Below, piece after piece: positions 1 to 9,427 of a stretch of 64,000 nucleotides of DNA (position 1 is the stretch's first letter; each line of letters opens with the position of its first letter). Below the pieces are notes generated by a model. It ran no database searches. It saw only the letters and a list, made by a program, of their open reading frames with translations, and was not told the DNA's origin. Origin of the DNA: JBALVT01 sp036960305 (lineage in GTDB: Bacteria > Pseudomonadota > Gammaproteobacteria > Pseudomonadales > Halieaceae); assembly GCA_036960305.1 (NCBI GenBank), contig JBALWA010000006.1, forward strand, positions 1-64,000, written 5' to 3'. Made by a program: the position numbers and the translations under genes.

Positions 1-180
1 CGGATGGGAAGGTTTCTTATGAATGCGACGCTGGCGGGCGGCGGATACCCCTGGACCGTTATTCCGGTCGAACGCCGCGATGAATACATGCAAGCCCTGG
101 AGCAAGCGAGTGTTCATCAGAATATCGAGCCGTTCACGCAGTTTCTCGCAAGCCTTGTCGATAAAGCTCTCTTGGAATAA
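1..180 (+). CDS. Fic family protein, C-terminal fragment (5' end outside window)
   Basis: Reading frame 1 is open from the first base to a TAA at 178-180. It gives GRFLMN followed by a GGGYPWTVIP stretch. This matches the end of the Fic core motif (HPFxDGNGRxxRFLMN) and the helix after it in Fic/DOC enzymes, which usually transfer AMP to protein hydroxyls. The catalytic histidine lies upstream of the window, so activity cannot be judged. The ORF that begins with ATG at 23 is in another frame and is a shadow. Family assignment rests on about 60 residues. Confidence 0.7.
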   Translation, partial: RMGRFLMNATLAGGGYPWTVIPVERRDEYMQALEQASVHQNIEPFTQFLASLVDKALLE

Positions 181-332
181 GCCTCAATTATCAACCAGAT
201 TCAATAAAATCCACAAAACCCGCCTGGCCGTTCGAAAGCCACAAGAAAAAACTTCAGAAAAGTCCACTTAATCCTACCTTCCAGATTCACCTCCCGTCAA
301 AATAGCAATATAGGCAACAACCGGGATTAACC

Positions 333-2126
333 ATGAGCACGCAAAATACGCCTCTCACCAGATACCTGATTCTGGCGATATTCAGCATGGTACTGATCGC
401 CTGTGGCGGTGGCGGCGGCGGAGGTACCTCCAACAACGCAGGCACTGCACCCCCAACGGCCCCTCCCCCTGCACCAGTTCCAACACCAGAACCGGAACCT
501 GAACCCGAGCCGTTAACGCAAACCGAGGCTGCCAGATTCCTCAGCCAGGCAACCTTTGGACCAAACTCAGATGCAATCGCTGCGCTGATGGATGAAGGCC
601 TGGAAGGCTGGCTGTCAGCGGAACTCGCCAAACCGGCAACGCTTCATCTCGAGGACGTACTGTCGCGCTTTCCTGCCGATGGCCGCTTCTTCGACGATCA
701 GGGCAACCCTCTACCCGAACTTGTCTTCGCCGCCTCAGACTCGTTCTGGGACAAAGCCGTCACCGCCGATGACCAGTTGCGCCAGCGCATGGCCTTCGCA
801 CTGTCACAAATACTGGTGATATCCAGCCAGAGTGACTTGTTCCGTGCGCCGCAAACAGTGGCTGCCTATATGGACATATTGACCGAGGGAGCCTTCGAAA
901 ATTTTCGTGACCTGATCGAGAATGTGACCTATTCACCGGCGATGGCGGTGTATCTCACCTACTTGCGCAACCAGAAAGCCGACCCCAATACGGGTCGTGT
1001 GCCCGACGAAAACTACGCCAGGGAATTGCTGCAGCTCTTTACCCTTGGCCTCGTGCAGCTCAACCCGGATGGCACTCCCACCCTGGATGCCACCGGCGCG
1101 CCCATTGAACTGTATGACAACAGCGATATTACCGGGCTCGCCAAAGTGTTTACCGGGCTGAGTTTCAGCGGCACAGGGTTTAGCACACCGCTTGCATCCA
1201 TTCCCTACGCCTCCTTCTACCAGCCACTGCAAATGGTCAACCGATTCCATTCCGCCGAAGAGAAGTCCTTTCTGGGCACAACGATTTCGGCCAATACCGG
1301 CGGTACGGCGACGATAAAAAGTGCACTGGATACTATATTCGCCCATCCCAACGTCGGGCCTTTTCTTGCACGGCAGCTGATTCAGCGGTTTATCAACAGC
1401 GCCCCCTCTCCGGAATACGTGCAGCGGGTCGCCAGCGCATTTGATAGGGGTAGTTTTGACCTACCCTCGGGCAAGGTCATTGGCAGTGGCGCACGCGGCG
1501 ATTTGTCGGCGACTATCACTGCCATACTGTTCGATGAAGATGCCCGTGGGCAAGCCGCTCGCACCGACACCTCAGCTGGCAAGCTGCGAGAACCGGTGAT
1601 CCGCTTTACGCACTGGGCGCGTGCTTTCGAAGTAAACAGTGCCGACGCCAGCAACGAACGTATCTTGCGCGACACCAGCAGCACCGAGTTGTTGGGCCAG
1701 CACCCCTATCGCTCGCCCTCGGTCTTCAACTTCTATAGACCGGGCTATATCGCCCCGGGCACAGAGACCGGTGCAGCAGAGCTGACCGCACCGGAAATGC
1801 AGATTGCCAACGCCTCCACAGTGATGGGCTACCCCAACTTCCTGACTATTTTTGCCCTGGGTGCCTCGCCCCAGGTGTCCAGCGACAGACCCCAGGCATT
1901 TACAGCTGACTACGCGGCCGAAATGGCGCTGGCTGCAGACACTGAGGCCCTGTTGGATCATCTGGATCTACTGCTTACCCACGGCACCCTGGCTCAGGCA
2001 ACGCGCGCCCGCATCACGGACGCCCTGGAGGTCATTGCGCCCGTCTCCGAGGCCGCCCGCCTGGGCAGAGTCCAACTGGCAAGCGTAATGGTTATGACGT
2101 CACCCGAATACATCGTGTTGCACTGA
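333..2126 (+). CDS. DUF1800 domain-containing lipoprotein
   Basis: A 597-residue exported protein. The N-terminus has a hydrophobic segment ending in LIAC followed by a glycine run, a lipoprotein signal (lipobox cysteine about residue 24). A low-complexity Pro-Glu linker (about residues 40-60) follows, then a DUF1800 domain with the usual early AARFLSQATFGP motif and the NYARELLQLFTLG motif. The biochemical role of DUF1800 is not established. Its partner is normally a DUF1501 protein, and one follows 22 bases downstream, so the two should be co-transcribed. The start is supported by a GGGA-type site before the ATG and by the signal peptide. Confidence 0.88.
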   Translation: MSTQNTPLTRYLILAIFSMVLIACGGGGGGGTSNNAGTAPPTAPPPAPVPTPEPEPEPEPLTQTEAARFLSQATFGPNSDAIAALMDEGLEGWLSAELAKPATLHLEDVLSRFPADGRFFDDQGNPLPELVFAASDSFWDKAVTADDQLRQRMAFALSQILVISSQSDLFRAPQTVAAYMDILTEGAFENFRDLIENVTYSPAMAVYLTYLRNQKADPNTGRVPDENYARELLQLFTLGLVQLNPDGTPTLDATGAPIELYDNSDITGLAKVFTGLSFSGTGFSTPLASIPYASFYQPLQMVNRFHSAEEKSFLGTTISANTGGTATIKSALDTIFAHPNVGPFLARQLIQRFINSAPSPEYVQRVASAFDRGSFDLPSGKVIGSGARGDLSATITAILFDEDARGQAARTDTSAGKLREPVIRFTHWARAFEVNSADASNERILRDTSSTELLGQHPYRSPSVFNFYRPGYIAPGTETGAAELTAPEMQIANASTVMGYPNFLTIFALGASPQVSSDRPQAFTADYAAEMALAADTEALLDHLDLLLTHGTLAQATRARITDALEVIAPVSEAARLGRVQLASVMVMTSPEYIVLH

Positions 2127-2148
2127 TACAGCAGCCCAGGAAACCGAC

Positions 2149-3549
2149 ATGCAAACTCGAAGAAAATTTCTCCAACTCTCCGCCACCACGCCCTTTGCGC
2201 TGGCGGGAGGTTCCATGCTCAGCTCACTGGCCTCGATGAATGCCCAGGCGATGGATACCAGCGGATACAAGGCGCTGGTCTGCGTATTCCTGTTCGGGGG
2301 CATGGACTGCCACGATACCGTATTGCCCTACGACCAGAACTCATACAGCAAATACGCGGCCATCCGATCTTCCTTACTGCAATCCTATGCTGCCCTCCCC
2401 GGTGGCTCCAGCAGGGCACGGCAGGCGCTACTGCCCCTGGAACCCGCATCAGCCAATTTTGGTGGGCGCCAGTTCGCGCTGCCACCACAGATGGACGCTA
2501 TGCACAATTTGTTTAGCAACGGCAAAGCCGCCATTGTTGGCAACGTCGGCCCACTGCTACAGCCCACCAACCGAACGACTGCACTGAACGGCAGTGCACC
2601 GCTGCCCAAGCGCTTGTTCTCCCACAACGACCAGCAATCTACCTGGATGTCCTTCGCACCCGAGGGAGCAAAACTGGGATGGGGTGGGCGCTTTGGTGAT
2701 GCGGCCGCCAATGCGGGCGCGAATATAAACAACAGCTTCTCGCAAATATCATTGGCCGGTAATACCGTGTTTCTTTCAGGGGAACAGGTCGCCCCCTACC
2801 AGATCGATGTCGACGGCGTGCAATCCATCTTGCTGCTGGAACGCTCCGGCAACGGTATCCCCGTGGCGCTGGATCCCATCTTGCGAGACCACTTCAGCGC
2901 AGCTGGTGCAAATCGCAGCAACCTGTTTGAACGCGACTTCGTCAATCTCAGTCAAGATTCATTCGCCGCCAATGACTTACTGGATGCCGCGCTGCGCTCC
3001 GCGCCCGACCTGGACACCCAATTCCCCGCCAGCCCCCTCGGGGCCCAGTTGGGGGCGGTAGCGAGAACCATGGCGGTGCGCAATGTTCTGGGTGCATCCA
3101 GACAAATATTTTTCATTGGCCTGGGTGGCTTCGACACACATTCCGCGCAGGCGACAACCCTGCCTGCGCTGCAGCAGGATATCAGCGATTCCATTGCCGC
3201 CTTCTATGGCGCAACGGAGGAATTGGGCATCGCGTCGGACGTGACGACGTTCACGGCAGCCGATTTCGGTCGCACGCTCACAGTGAATGGCGATGGCTCC
3301 GATCACGGCTGGGGTAGCCACCACTTCGTAGTGGGCGGCGCAGTAAAAGGGGGTGACATTTACGGTGATATCCCGGTATCAGAGTTGGGGCACTCCCAGG
3401 ATTGGGGTAACGGTCGTCTTATTCCCTCTGTTTCAGTTGAACAGTTTGCCGCCCCCCTGGGTGCCTGGTATGGGCTCAACCAGGCAGAGCTGAACCTGAC
3501 GCTACCAGGCCTTGCCAACTTCCCGGGCGGCGGACTGGGTATTTTTTGA
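2149..3549 (+). CDS. DUF1501 domain-containing protein, Tat-exported
   Basis: A 466-residue protein starting MQTRRKFLQLS, a twin-arginine signal with RRKFL, followed by an Ala/Gly-rich hydrophobic stretch. The body is DUF1501, an alkaline-phosphatase-superfamily-like fold, with LFGGMDCHDTV near the start, GLGGFDTHS in the middle and SDHGWGSHHFVVGG near the end. The His and Asp residues in these motifs fit a metal site, but the substrate is unknown for the family. It follows the DUF1800 gene and forms the common DUF1800-DUF1501 pair. The Tat signal implies folding in the cytoplasm before export. Confidence 0.88.
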   Translation: MQTRRKFLQLSATTPFALAGGSMLSSLASMNAQAMDTSGYKALVCVFLFGGMDCHDTVLPYDQNSYSKYAAIRSSLLQSYAALPGGSSRARQALLPLEPASANFGGRQFALPPQMDAMHNLFSNGKAAIVGNVGPLLQPTNRTTALNGSAPLPKRLFSHNDQQSTWMSFAPEGAKLGWGGRFGDAAANAGANINNSFSQISLAGNTVFLSGEQVAPYQIDVDGVQSILLLERSGNGIPVALDPILRDHFSAAGANRSNLFERDFVNLSQDSFAANDLLDAALRSAPDLDTQFPASPLGAQLGAVARTMAVRNVLGASRQIFFIGLGGFDTHSAQATTLPALQQDISDSIAAFYGATEELGIASDVTTFTAADFGRTLTVNGDGSDHGWGSHHFVVGGAVKGGDIYGDIPVSELGHSQDWGNGRLIPSVSVEQFAAPLGAWYGLNQAELNLTLPGLANFPGGGLGIF

Positions 3550-3607
3550 TAGCTTATTACTCACCAGGCTTCCGCGCTGGTTTGCTTATAGACTCCAAAC
3601 ACCCACC

Positions 3608-4561
3608 TCACATCACCAAAATCCCCCTAAGCACACTAACAAAAGCAATAGGCTGATCAAGCATCAGATGATGCCTTGCATCTGGAATTCCGATCATCGG
3701 TATATGCCCACCACCACACTCACGGACATAGTCGGCAGAATCGGCATCGAACAATACGCTCTGCTCCCCATAAACGATTACCAAGGGGCCGGGTGCATTA
3801 GCGATTCGCTTGCCCTGTGCCAACAGATGCTCATGTGCGTCTGCAGTGCGCTCAAATACACTGGGATGAAACTTCCAGGACCAACCGCCCTCCACTTCCT
3901 TCAGGGAATGGTAGGCCATGTAGTCAAACAAATACGCCTCGTTTACTTTCTGGGCTGGCGACAACACAAATCGGCCTTTGGCTGTTTCATAGTCCGGGTA
4001 CACTCGATTTGACCGCTTTGGGTCCTGAGACCCCGGCGGTCCGCCCTCTTTCATGTGCTCTTTGAGCCTCTCCGGGCGCAATGTCATCGTATCGCAGAGA
4101 ACCAGAAGCGAGAATTGCTCCTGGCACCGCTCCATAGCGGTTAGTCCAACTTCGCCACCATACGAATGCGCAACGATGCTCGGTTTACGGCCGTTATCAA
4201 GCAAGCCGGTTTCCCGGGCAACATCCATCAGCTCTTGTAGGCGAACGTCATTAGGGTATATCTCCCGTCTGCCCGAATCTCCCATGCCGGAATGGTCATA
4301 GGCAACCACATAATAATCTTTGGCTAGTAGTGGCGCGATAAAGGCAAAACATCGCGCATGTGCGAGAAAACCGTGCAGTAGCAAAACCCCAGGGTTGGAG
4401 GGGTCTCCCCAGCTAAAGTAATGTATCGGGCAGCCTGCTGAATCCAGCCAGCCCTCTCGGCGCGGCGTGGCAAGCGCCTCTTCAAACCATTCTGGGGTTG
4501 CAGCTGAATCGGCAGGAATTTCGACGGACAAGTCGGGAGATGTTGCTACAGCGGTATCCAT
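3608..4561 (-). CDS. alpha/beta fold hydrolase
   Basis: A 317-residue protein with an alpha/beta-hydrolase core: LLLHGF (about residues 61-65), an oxyanion-side YDHSGMGDS, and the nucleophile elbow AHSYGG with Ser133. The final DARHHLMLDQP supplies the likely catalytic His. The long N-terminal extension of about 40 residues has no signal features, so the protein is probably cytoplasmic. Substrate is unknown; esters, lactones or C-C bonds are all possible in this family. It is transcribed toward the DUF1501 gene and diverges from the 4746 oxidoreductase. Confidence 0.8.
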   Translation of the reverse strand: MDTAVATSPDLSVEIPADSAATPEWFEEALATPRREGWLDSAGCPIHYFSWGDPSNPGVLLLHGFLAHARCFAFIAPLLAKDYYVVAYDHSGMGDSGRREIYPNDVRLQELMDVARETGLLDNGRKPSIVAHSYGGEVGLTAMERCQEQFSLLVLCDTMTLRPERLKEHMKEGGPPGSQDPKRSNRVYPDYETAKGRFVLSPAQKVNEAYLFDYMAYHSLKEVEGGWSWKFHPSVFERTADAHEHLLAQGKRIANAPGPLVIVYGEQSVLFDADSADYVRECGGGHIPMIGIPDARHHLMLDQPIAFVSVLRGILVM

Positions 4562-4745
4562 AAAGAAGGGCTCAGAAAAACGAATGCTGCAGTTTACCGC
4601 AAAAATGGCGGACCATAATCACGATGATTAGAACAACCGGGGCACTCCCGGAAGATTTTCCACCCAACCACCCCCCAATCTATACTATGCTACAGCCCGA
4701 CTGCAGCATAAGCTGCCTCAGCTTTTTCATATCAGGAGATTAACA

Positions 4746-5753
4746 GTGCGCGCAATCAGATTGGCAAACCCCGGTGGCCTGGACAAATTGGCATTGGTTG
4801 AAATTGAAGCGGTTGAACCGACCTGCGGTGAAATCCGGGTCCGAAATCATGCCAGCTCACTGAATTTTCATGACTATGCAGTCGCTGTGGGTCTTTTGGC
4901 TGTGGATGACGGCCGCATTCCCATGTCGGACGGAGCGGGCATTGTTGAAGCTGTCGGCCCCGGGGTGACACAGTTCCAGCCGGGCGACAGGGTAATGAGT
5001 TGTTTCTTCCCCCATTGGGCCGATGGCCGGGCCACGAGTCCTGAGAAGATCGGTGGCATTCCTGGTGACAATGTCGACGGTTTTGCCTCCGAAACCGTGA
5101 CCATGTCCGCCTCGGCATTCACTCGTATGCCGGACACCTACAGTTTCGAGCAGGCGGCCACCCTCCCCTGCGCGGCCGCTACCGCCTGGCGTGCGCTGAT
5201 GGTTGAGGCGAAGGTGAAGCCTGGCGATACCGTATTAGTGCAGGGCAGTGGCGGCGTGTCGGTCTTTGCCCTTCAGTTTGCCAAGGCCGCCGGGTGTCAC
5301 GTCATTGCAACATCGTCTTCCGACGCCAAACTGGAACGGCTCAAAGCGCTTGGGGCCGATCAGTTCATCAACTACCGTGAGGTCGAGAACTGGGGTGACA
5401 AAGTGCTGGAAATCACTGACAGCAGGGGCGCCGATGTGATTGTTGAGGTCGGGGGTTCCGGCACACTGTCGCAATCCGTTCGCGCGGTCGCCATGGGCGG
5501 GCATATCTCTATGATTGGCGTGCTAACAGGTATTCAGGGCGAGGTACCCACGGCAGAGCTGTTTCAAAAGAACGCGGTGATCAGTGGCATCACCGTGGGC
5601 TCACGCGCCAATCAGGAGGACATGGTGAAGGCCATCAATACGAATGGCATTGAGCCGGTCATCGACCGCAGTTTTGATCTTGAAGAGATTTCGGAGGCAT
5701 TTCGGCTGCAGGAGTCTCAGCAGCACCTGGGGAAAATTTGTCTCAGCTTTTAG
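4746..5753 (+). CDS. zinc-independent quinone oxidoreductase / MDR-family alcohol dehydrogenase
   Basis: A 335-residue medium-chain dehydrogenase/reductase. It has the GroES-like N-terminal half, the DGAGIVEAVGPGV segment and the NAD(P)H-binding QGSGGVSVFALQFAKA motif at about residues 165-180. It lacks the cysteine cluster of structural-zinc alcohol dehydrogenases, so it fits the NADPH:quinone reductase-like branch. GTG is the start codon; AGGAG lies about 8 bases upstream. Likely cytoplasmic reduction of a quinone, enal or enone. It stands alone, divergent from the hydrolase and convergent with the epimerase. Confidence 0.82.
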   Translation: MRAIRLANPGGLDKLALVEIEAVEPTCGEIRVRNHASSLNFHDYAVAVGLLAVDDGRIPMSDGAGIVEAVGPGVTQFQPGDRVMSCFFPHWADGRATSPEKIGGIPGDNVDGFASETVTMSASAFTRMPDTYSFEQAATLPCAAATAWRALMVEAKVKPGDTVLVQGSGGVSVFALQFAKAAGCHVIATSSSDAKLERLKALGADQFINYREVENWGDKVLEITDSRGADVIVEVGGSGTLSQSVRAVAMGGHISMIGVLTGIQGEVPTAELFQKNAVISGITVGSRANQEDMVKAINTNGIEPVIDRSFDLEEISEAFRLQESQQHLGKICLSF

Positions 5754-5783
5754 CGTAAAACCTGTATCGAGGTTCGAGCCACT

Positions 5784-6782
5784 TCAGGCAGCGGCTCGGA
5801 TCTCGCCTATTGATTCGGTCAACGCGACCTCCAGGAGCGTATAATTCATACCCAGCTCCTGGATAGAGCGGCTAGGATCAAACAAAAGTGAGCCCGCACT
5901 GGTCGTTTTGAGTACATCCAGGGGTAAGACCGGGCGTTTTCCTGTGCGGCGTGATATCACATCCATACCCTTGGCGAGGGGCATCAGCCATGACTCCGGT
6001 ATATTCCAATGGGGCACCGGCACTGAAGCGAGCCTGCCGATCGTATTAAAATAGTCCCGGGTGGTCGATCGCTGATTGCCTATCAGATAGCTACGACCGA
6101 TAGAGTCCTCTTTCACCAGCGCACGGGCGATAGCATCCGCCGCATCCCTTACATAAACATAGGTATAGGTGGTATCTGCGCCGACCAGCGCTGGCAGCTT
6201 ACCCTCCACCGCCCGCCTGACTTCCATGGTCGACTTGTCATCACCGGCGCCTATCACCGCGGCCAGGTGTACAACGGTGAGCGGCAGGCCGTCGCTCTCA
6301 TGCAGCCGCCAACCCGCCTGGTCACCAAGATATTTACTGCGCGCATAGTCGCTAGCGTGCTGTCCCGCTGTGCTTGCCTCATTAAAGGGTAGCTTGTCCG
6401 GCCGTCCGTAGGCCAATGGCGTGCTGACCTGCACAACCTTCTTTACGCCAGCGGTCAGGCAGGCTTCAAAAACCTTGGTGGCGCCACGCTCGTTAATGTC
6501 ATAGAAGTGATCCCGATTCTGGCTCCAGAACTCCCGATAACCGGCGAGGTTAACGACACCCCAAGTGCCTTTAAAGGCCTTCACAAGCGATGCCTGATCG
6601 GTGATATCCCCATACACGAAGCTCACGTCACCCGTTAACAGCGCCAGTGCCGACACATCACTGTCGCGCCGCACCAGGCAACGCACCTTGTAGTCACCCT
6701 CTTCCAGCAGCTGCTTGACCAGATGGCGCCCAACAAATCCTGTTGCCCCGGTGACTGTGACTGTACGTTTTCTTTTGGCCAT
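5784..6782 (-). CDS. NAD-dependent epimerase/dehydratase (3beta-HSD-like extended SDR)
   Basis: An extended short-chain dehydrogenase with TGATGFVGRH near the N-terminus for NAD(P) binding and a DYARSKYLGDQ active-site YxxxK. It resembles the 3-beta-hydroxysteroid dehydrogenase/isomerase and dihydroflavonol reductase group. I place the start at MAKRK (ATG at 6782-6780), about 7 bases after a GGGA element. The frame stays open to 6860 with further ATGs at 6797 and 6860, but that extension is unlike the family. In a window rich in possible steroid or terpene catabolic genes a 3beta-HSD role is attractive but unproven. Confidence 0.78.
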   Translation of the reverse strand: MAKRKRTVTVTGATGFVGRHLVKQLLEEGDYKVRCLVRRDSDVSALALLTGDVSFVYGDITDQASLVKAFKGTWGVVNLAGYREFWSQNRDHFYDINERGATKVFEACLTAGVKKVVQVSTPLAYGRPDKLPFNEASTAGQHASDYARSKYLGDQAGWRLHESDGLPLTVVHLAAVIGAGDDKSTMEVRRAVEGKLPALVGADTTYTYVYVRDAADAIARALVKEDSIGRSYLIGNQRSTTRDYFNTIGRLASVPVPHWNIPESWLMPLAKGMDVISRRTGKRPVLPLDVLKTTSAGSLLFDPSRSIQELGMNYTLLEVALTESIGEIRAAA

Positions 6783-7017
6783 GACCGCTATTCCCATGAA
6801 ATCAGTTGATAATAAGCATTTGAGAAAATATACGCAGTGAGGGTAATTCCGGATCAACAAAGACGCCCCATGCTAAACCTCACCAGGCCAGACCGATCGA
6901 TTGCAGTGGTTCAACTATTTACGTTCCGCGGGACTACTTTGAGATAAGTACGTCCGTTATTGCCCTGCACGCGTAAGGTCTAGCGAAATCACAAAAATAT
7001 GCATTCCGGAGAAATTG

Positions 7018-8199
7018 ATGGACACAACCCTGACACCCGACCAGCTAAGCCTGCGCGATCAAATTCGTAGCTACATGGCAGAGCGAATGACCCCGGCGCT
7101 ATTGGCGGAGTTACACGGCGAACAGCGCGAAGGTGGAGGCCCGGAACACCGCAAAGCCCTAAAACAGATGGGCTCTGATGGCTGGGTAGTGCGCAGTTGG
7201 CCCAAGGAATATGGCGGACAGGATGCTGGCCCTATCGAACAGTACATCTTCTGTGACGAAGTTATACGCGCAGGGTTTCCCTACCCCTTTCTGACAACTG
7301 ACGGGGTAGGCCCGGTGCTTGCGGACGTGGCCAGTGAAGAAATACGCCGAGACGTCGTCGATCCCATACTGCGCGGAGAGTGCGTTATAGCGATAGGCTA
7401 TTCTGAGCCCGCTGCAGGCACAGATCTGGCCTCTTTAACCACACGCGCTGAACGTAAGGGCGACAAGTGGTTGATCAATGGCCAGAAAATCTGGACCAGC
7501 TTTGGCAATGTTGCCGATTATGTGTGGCTCGCCGCTAGAACAGATCCCCATGCAACCAAGAAACACAACGGCATCTCCATGTTCCTGGTCCCGACCTCTG
7601 CCCCCGGATTCAGTTTCACGCCTATCAATACATTGGGCGTGAGAACCAATGCCACCTATTACGAAAACATTGAGCTCGAGGATAAGTGGCAGGTAGGGCC
7701 GGTGAATGAAGGGTGGCGCATGATCACCTCGCAACTCAATCGCGAGCGCCTGAGTCTGGTTAATCATGGCCCCTGCGAAATGCTCTATGAACGCGTTGCG
7801 ACATGGGCTGCACAAATGGACGCAGGCTATGGTAACGGCAAGGTTATCGACCAACCCTGGGTACGCACCAACCTGGCCACGGTCAAATCCGGCCTGGAAA
7901 TATTGCGCCTGATCTGCTTTAAGCAGGCCTGGAGTATGAGTCATGCCAGCCTGGGCATGGACCAGGCCTCTGCCGCGAAGATCTATGGTTCGGAGTTTTT
8001 TGTCGAGGCCTGGCGCTTGTTACTGGAGATCGTTGGCCAGGCAGGTGCCCTGTGCAGCGATTCAGAAGGTGCTGTACTGCAGGGTGTTCTGGAGCATCGC
8101 TATCGCTCCGGGTCAGTGTTGACCTTTGGTGGTGGTACCAATGAGGTACAACGCGACATTGTCGCAGCCGCCGGTTTACTAATGCCACGCTATCGCTAA
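7018..8199 (+). CDS. acyl-CoA dehydrogenase family protein (likely catalytic subunit)
   Basis: A 393-residue flavoprotein that would desaturate an acyl-CoA at C2-C3, passing electrons to ETF. Visible landmarks are the N-terminal helical domain, YSEPAAGTDLASL (FAD/substrate loop, about residues 125-137) and the C-terminal GGGTNEVQRDIVA motif. The start is the ATG at 7018, preceded by GGAG; the frame also has a TTG at 7015. The next gene, another acyl-CoA dehydrogenase, begins 12 bases after the stop. Adjacent pairs like this form heteromeric enzymes for bulky substrates in steroid degraders (FadE28-FadE29 type), so that arrangement is the preferred inference. Confidence 0.88.
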   Translation: MDTTLTPDQLSLRDQIRSYMAERMTPALLAELHGEQREGGGPEHRKALKQMGSDGWVVRSWPKEYGGQDAGPIEQYIFCDEVIRAGFPYPFLTTDGVGPVLADVASEEIRRDVVDPILRGECVIAIGYSEPAAGTDLASLTTRAERKGDKWLINGQKIWTSFGNVADYVWLAARTDPHATKKHNGISMFLVPTSAPGFSFTPINTLGVRTNATYYENIELEDKWQVGPVNEGWRMITSQLNRERLSLVNHGPCEMLYERVATWAAQMDAGYGNGKVIDQPWVRTNLATVKSGLEILRLICFKQAWSMSHASLGMDQASAAKIYGSEFFVEAWRLLLEIVGQAGALCSDSEGAVLQGVLEHRYRSGSVLTFGGGTNEVQRDIVAAAGLLMPRYR

Positions 8200-8211
8200 A
8201 GGAGAGTCATC

Positions 8212-9357
8212 ATGGATTTTGCATTATCTGAAGAACAACAGGACGTACAGGAACTAGCCGCCAAGATTCTTGCCCAGGAGGTAACGGTTGATCGACTCAA
8301 AGCGATTGAGGCGAGCGAGGAGCGCTTCGATAACAAGCTCTGGCAGGACCTTGCCGAAGCGGGACTCTTGGGTGTCGCGATAGACGAGGCCTATGGTGGC
8401 ATGGGCTTTGACTTCGAGACCTTGTGCCTGCTCATCGAAGAAGTAGGAAAGACCGTAGCAGCAGTGCCTGTGGTCCCTGTTCTGGCGACAGCCGCATTAA
8501 CCCTGCAGCAGTTCGGGCAGGTCTCACAGTGTGAAAGATGGCTGCCGGGCCTATCCCGCGGCGAGTTGATATTAACTGCAGCACTCACCGAGCCTGGCTG
8601 CGAAGACCCCTTATCGCCGTCAACGCATCTGGAACAAGCCGGTGACACCTGGGTACTCAACGGACAAAAAAACATGGTGGTATCCGCTGACCGCGCCGAA
8701 GCGGTGTTGCTTAGCGCTTGCTTTCACGACGAGCTGGTTCTGCTGGCAATTAACCCTACCGCACCCAATGTAAGAATGACACCGCAGCACGTGACCACAG
8801 GTGAGCCACAGTTCAGCATGGTATTCGACGGCTTAACCGTCACCAATGAAGACATCATTGCGCGCGGGGATTCCGCGCTCGCTGCGGTAGAGGCAATGGT
8901 ACAGATGACGTTGGTCGCCAACAGCGTGATGACGCTTGGTATTACCGACACCATGCTCAAAATGACAGCGAGTTATACGTCTGAAAGAGAACAATTCGGT
9001 AGACCCATAGCAACATTTCAGGCTGTATCACACCGGGCGGCGGACGCCTACATCGATGTCCAGAACCTGCGCCTGGCCTGCCAGCAAGCTGCCTCCCTGC
9101 TCAGTGCGCGTGCTGATGCCACCGAGGCGGTAATGATAGCCAAAATATGGGCAAGTGATGCCGCGCACCGTGTCAGTCAGTCCTCACAGCATTTACACGG
9201 CGGTATTGGAGTCGATCGCGATTACCCCCTGTTCCGTTTTTGCCTGTGGGCGAAGCAACTGGAGTTGACACTGGGCGGCGGTAACCGCTACCTCACATTA
9301 TTGGGGGACGCCATTGCTGAAAACTTTAAACGTCAGCAGGTCTCCGAAAATTTTTGA
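8212..9357 (+). CDS. acyl-CoA dehydrogenase family protein (possible partner subunit)
   Basis: A 381-residue acyl-CoA dehydrogenase with a strong ribosome site (AAGGAG, about 8 bases before ATG). It has the LTEPGCEDP loop near residue 125 and SEREQFGRPIATFQAVSH in the C-terminal domain, typical of the family. Near the C-terminus the usual GGTxExxR motif is replaced by LGGGNRYLTLLG. The C-terminal HGGIGVDRDYPL loop is present. The divergent end and the tight coupling to the previous gene suggest a two-subunit enzyme in which the subunits share one active site, as in steroid-specific dehydrogenases. Confidence 0.85.
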   Translation: MDFALSEEQQDVQELAAKILAQEVTVDRLKAIEASEERFDNKLWQDLAEAGLLGVAIDEAYGGMGFDFETLCLLIEEVGKTVAAVPVVPVLATAALTLQQFGQVSQCERWLPGLSRGELILTAALTEPGCEDPLSPSTHLEQAGDTWVLNGQKNMVVSADRAEAVLLSACFHDELVLLAINPTAPNVRMTPQHVTTGEPQFSMVFDGLTVTNEDIIARGDSALAAVEAMVQMTLVANSVMTLGITDTMLKMTASYTSEREQFGRPIATFQAVSHRAADAYIDVQNLRLACQQAASLLSARADATEAVMIAKIWASDAAHRVSQSSQHLHGGIGVDRDYPLFRFCLWAKQLELTLGGGNRYLTLLGDAIAENFKRQQVSENF

Positions 9358-9427
9358 AAATATTTTTGATCTAGCCATGAGCCATTGTCGTATCACTACA
9401 TGAAACCTAATGATGAGGAATAGGAAA

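Noticed and set aside
480..520. Short GAACC-type repeat as a possible minisatellite
   Set aside because: It encodes the Pro-Glu linker behind the lipoprotein anchor and needs no other explanation.
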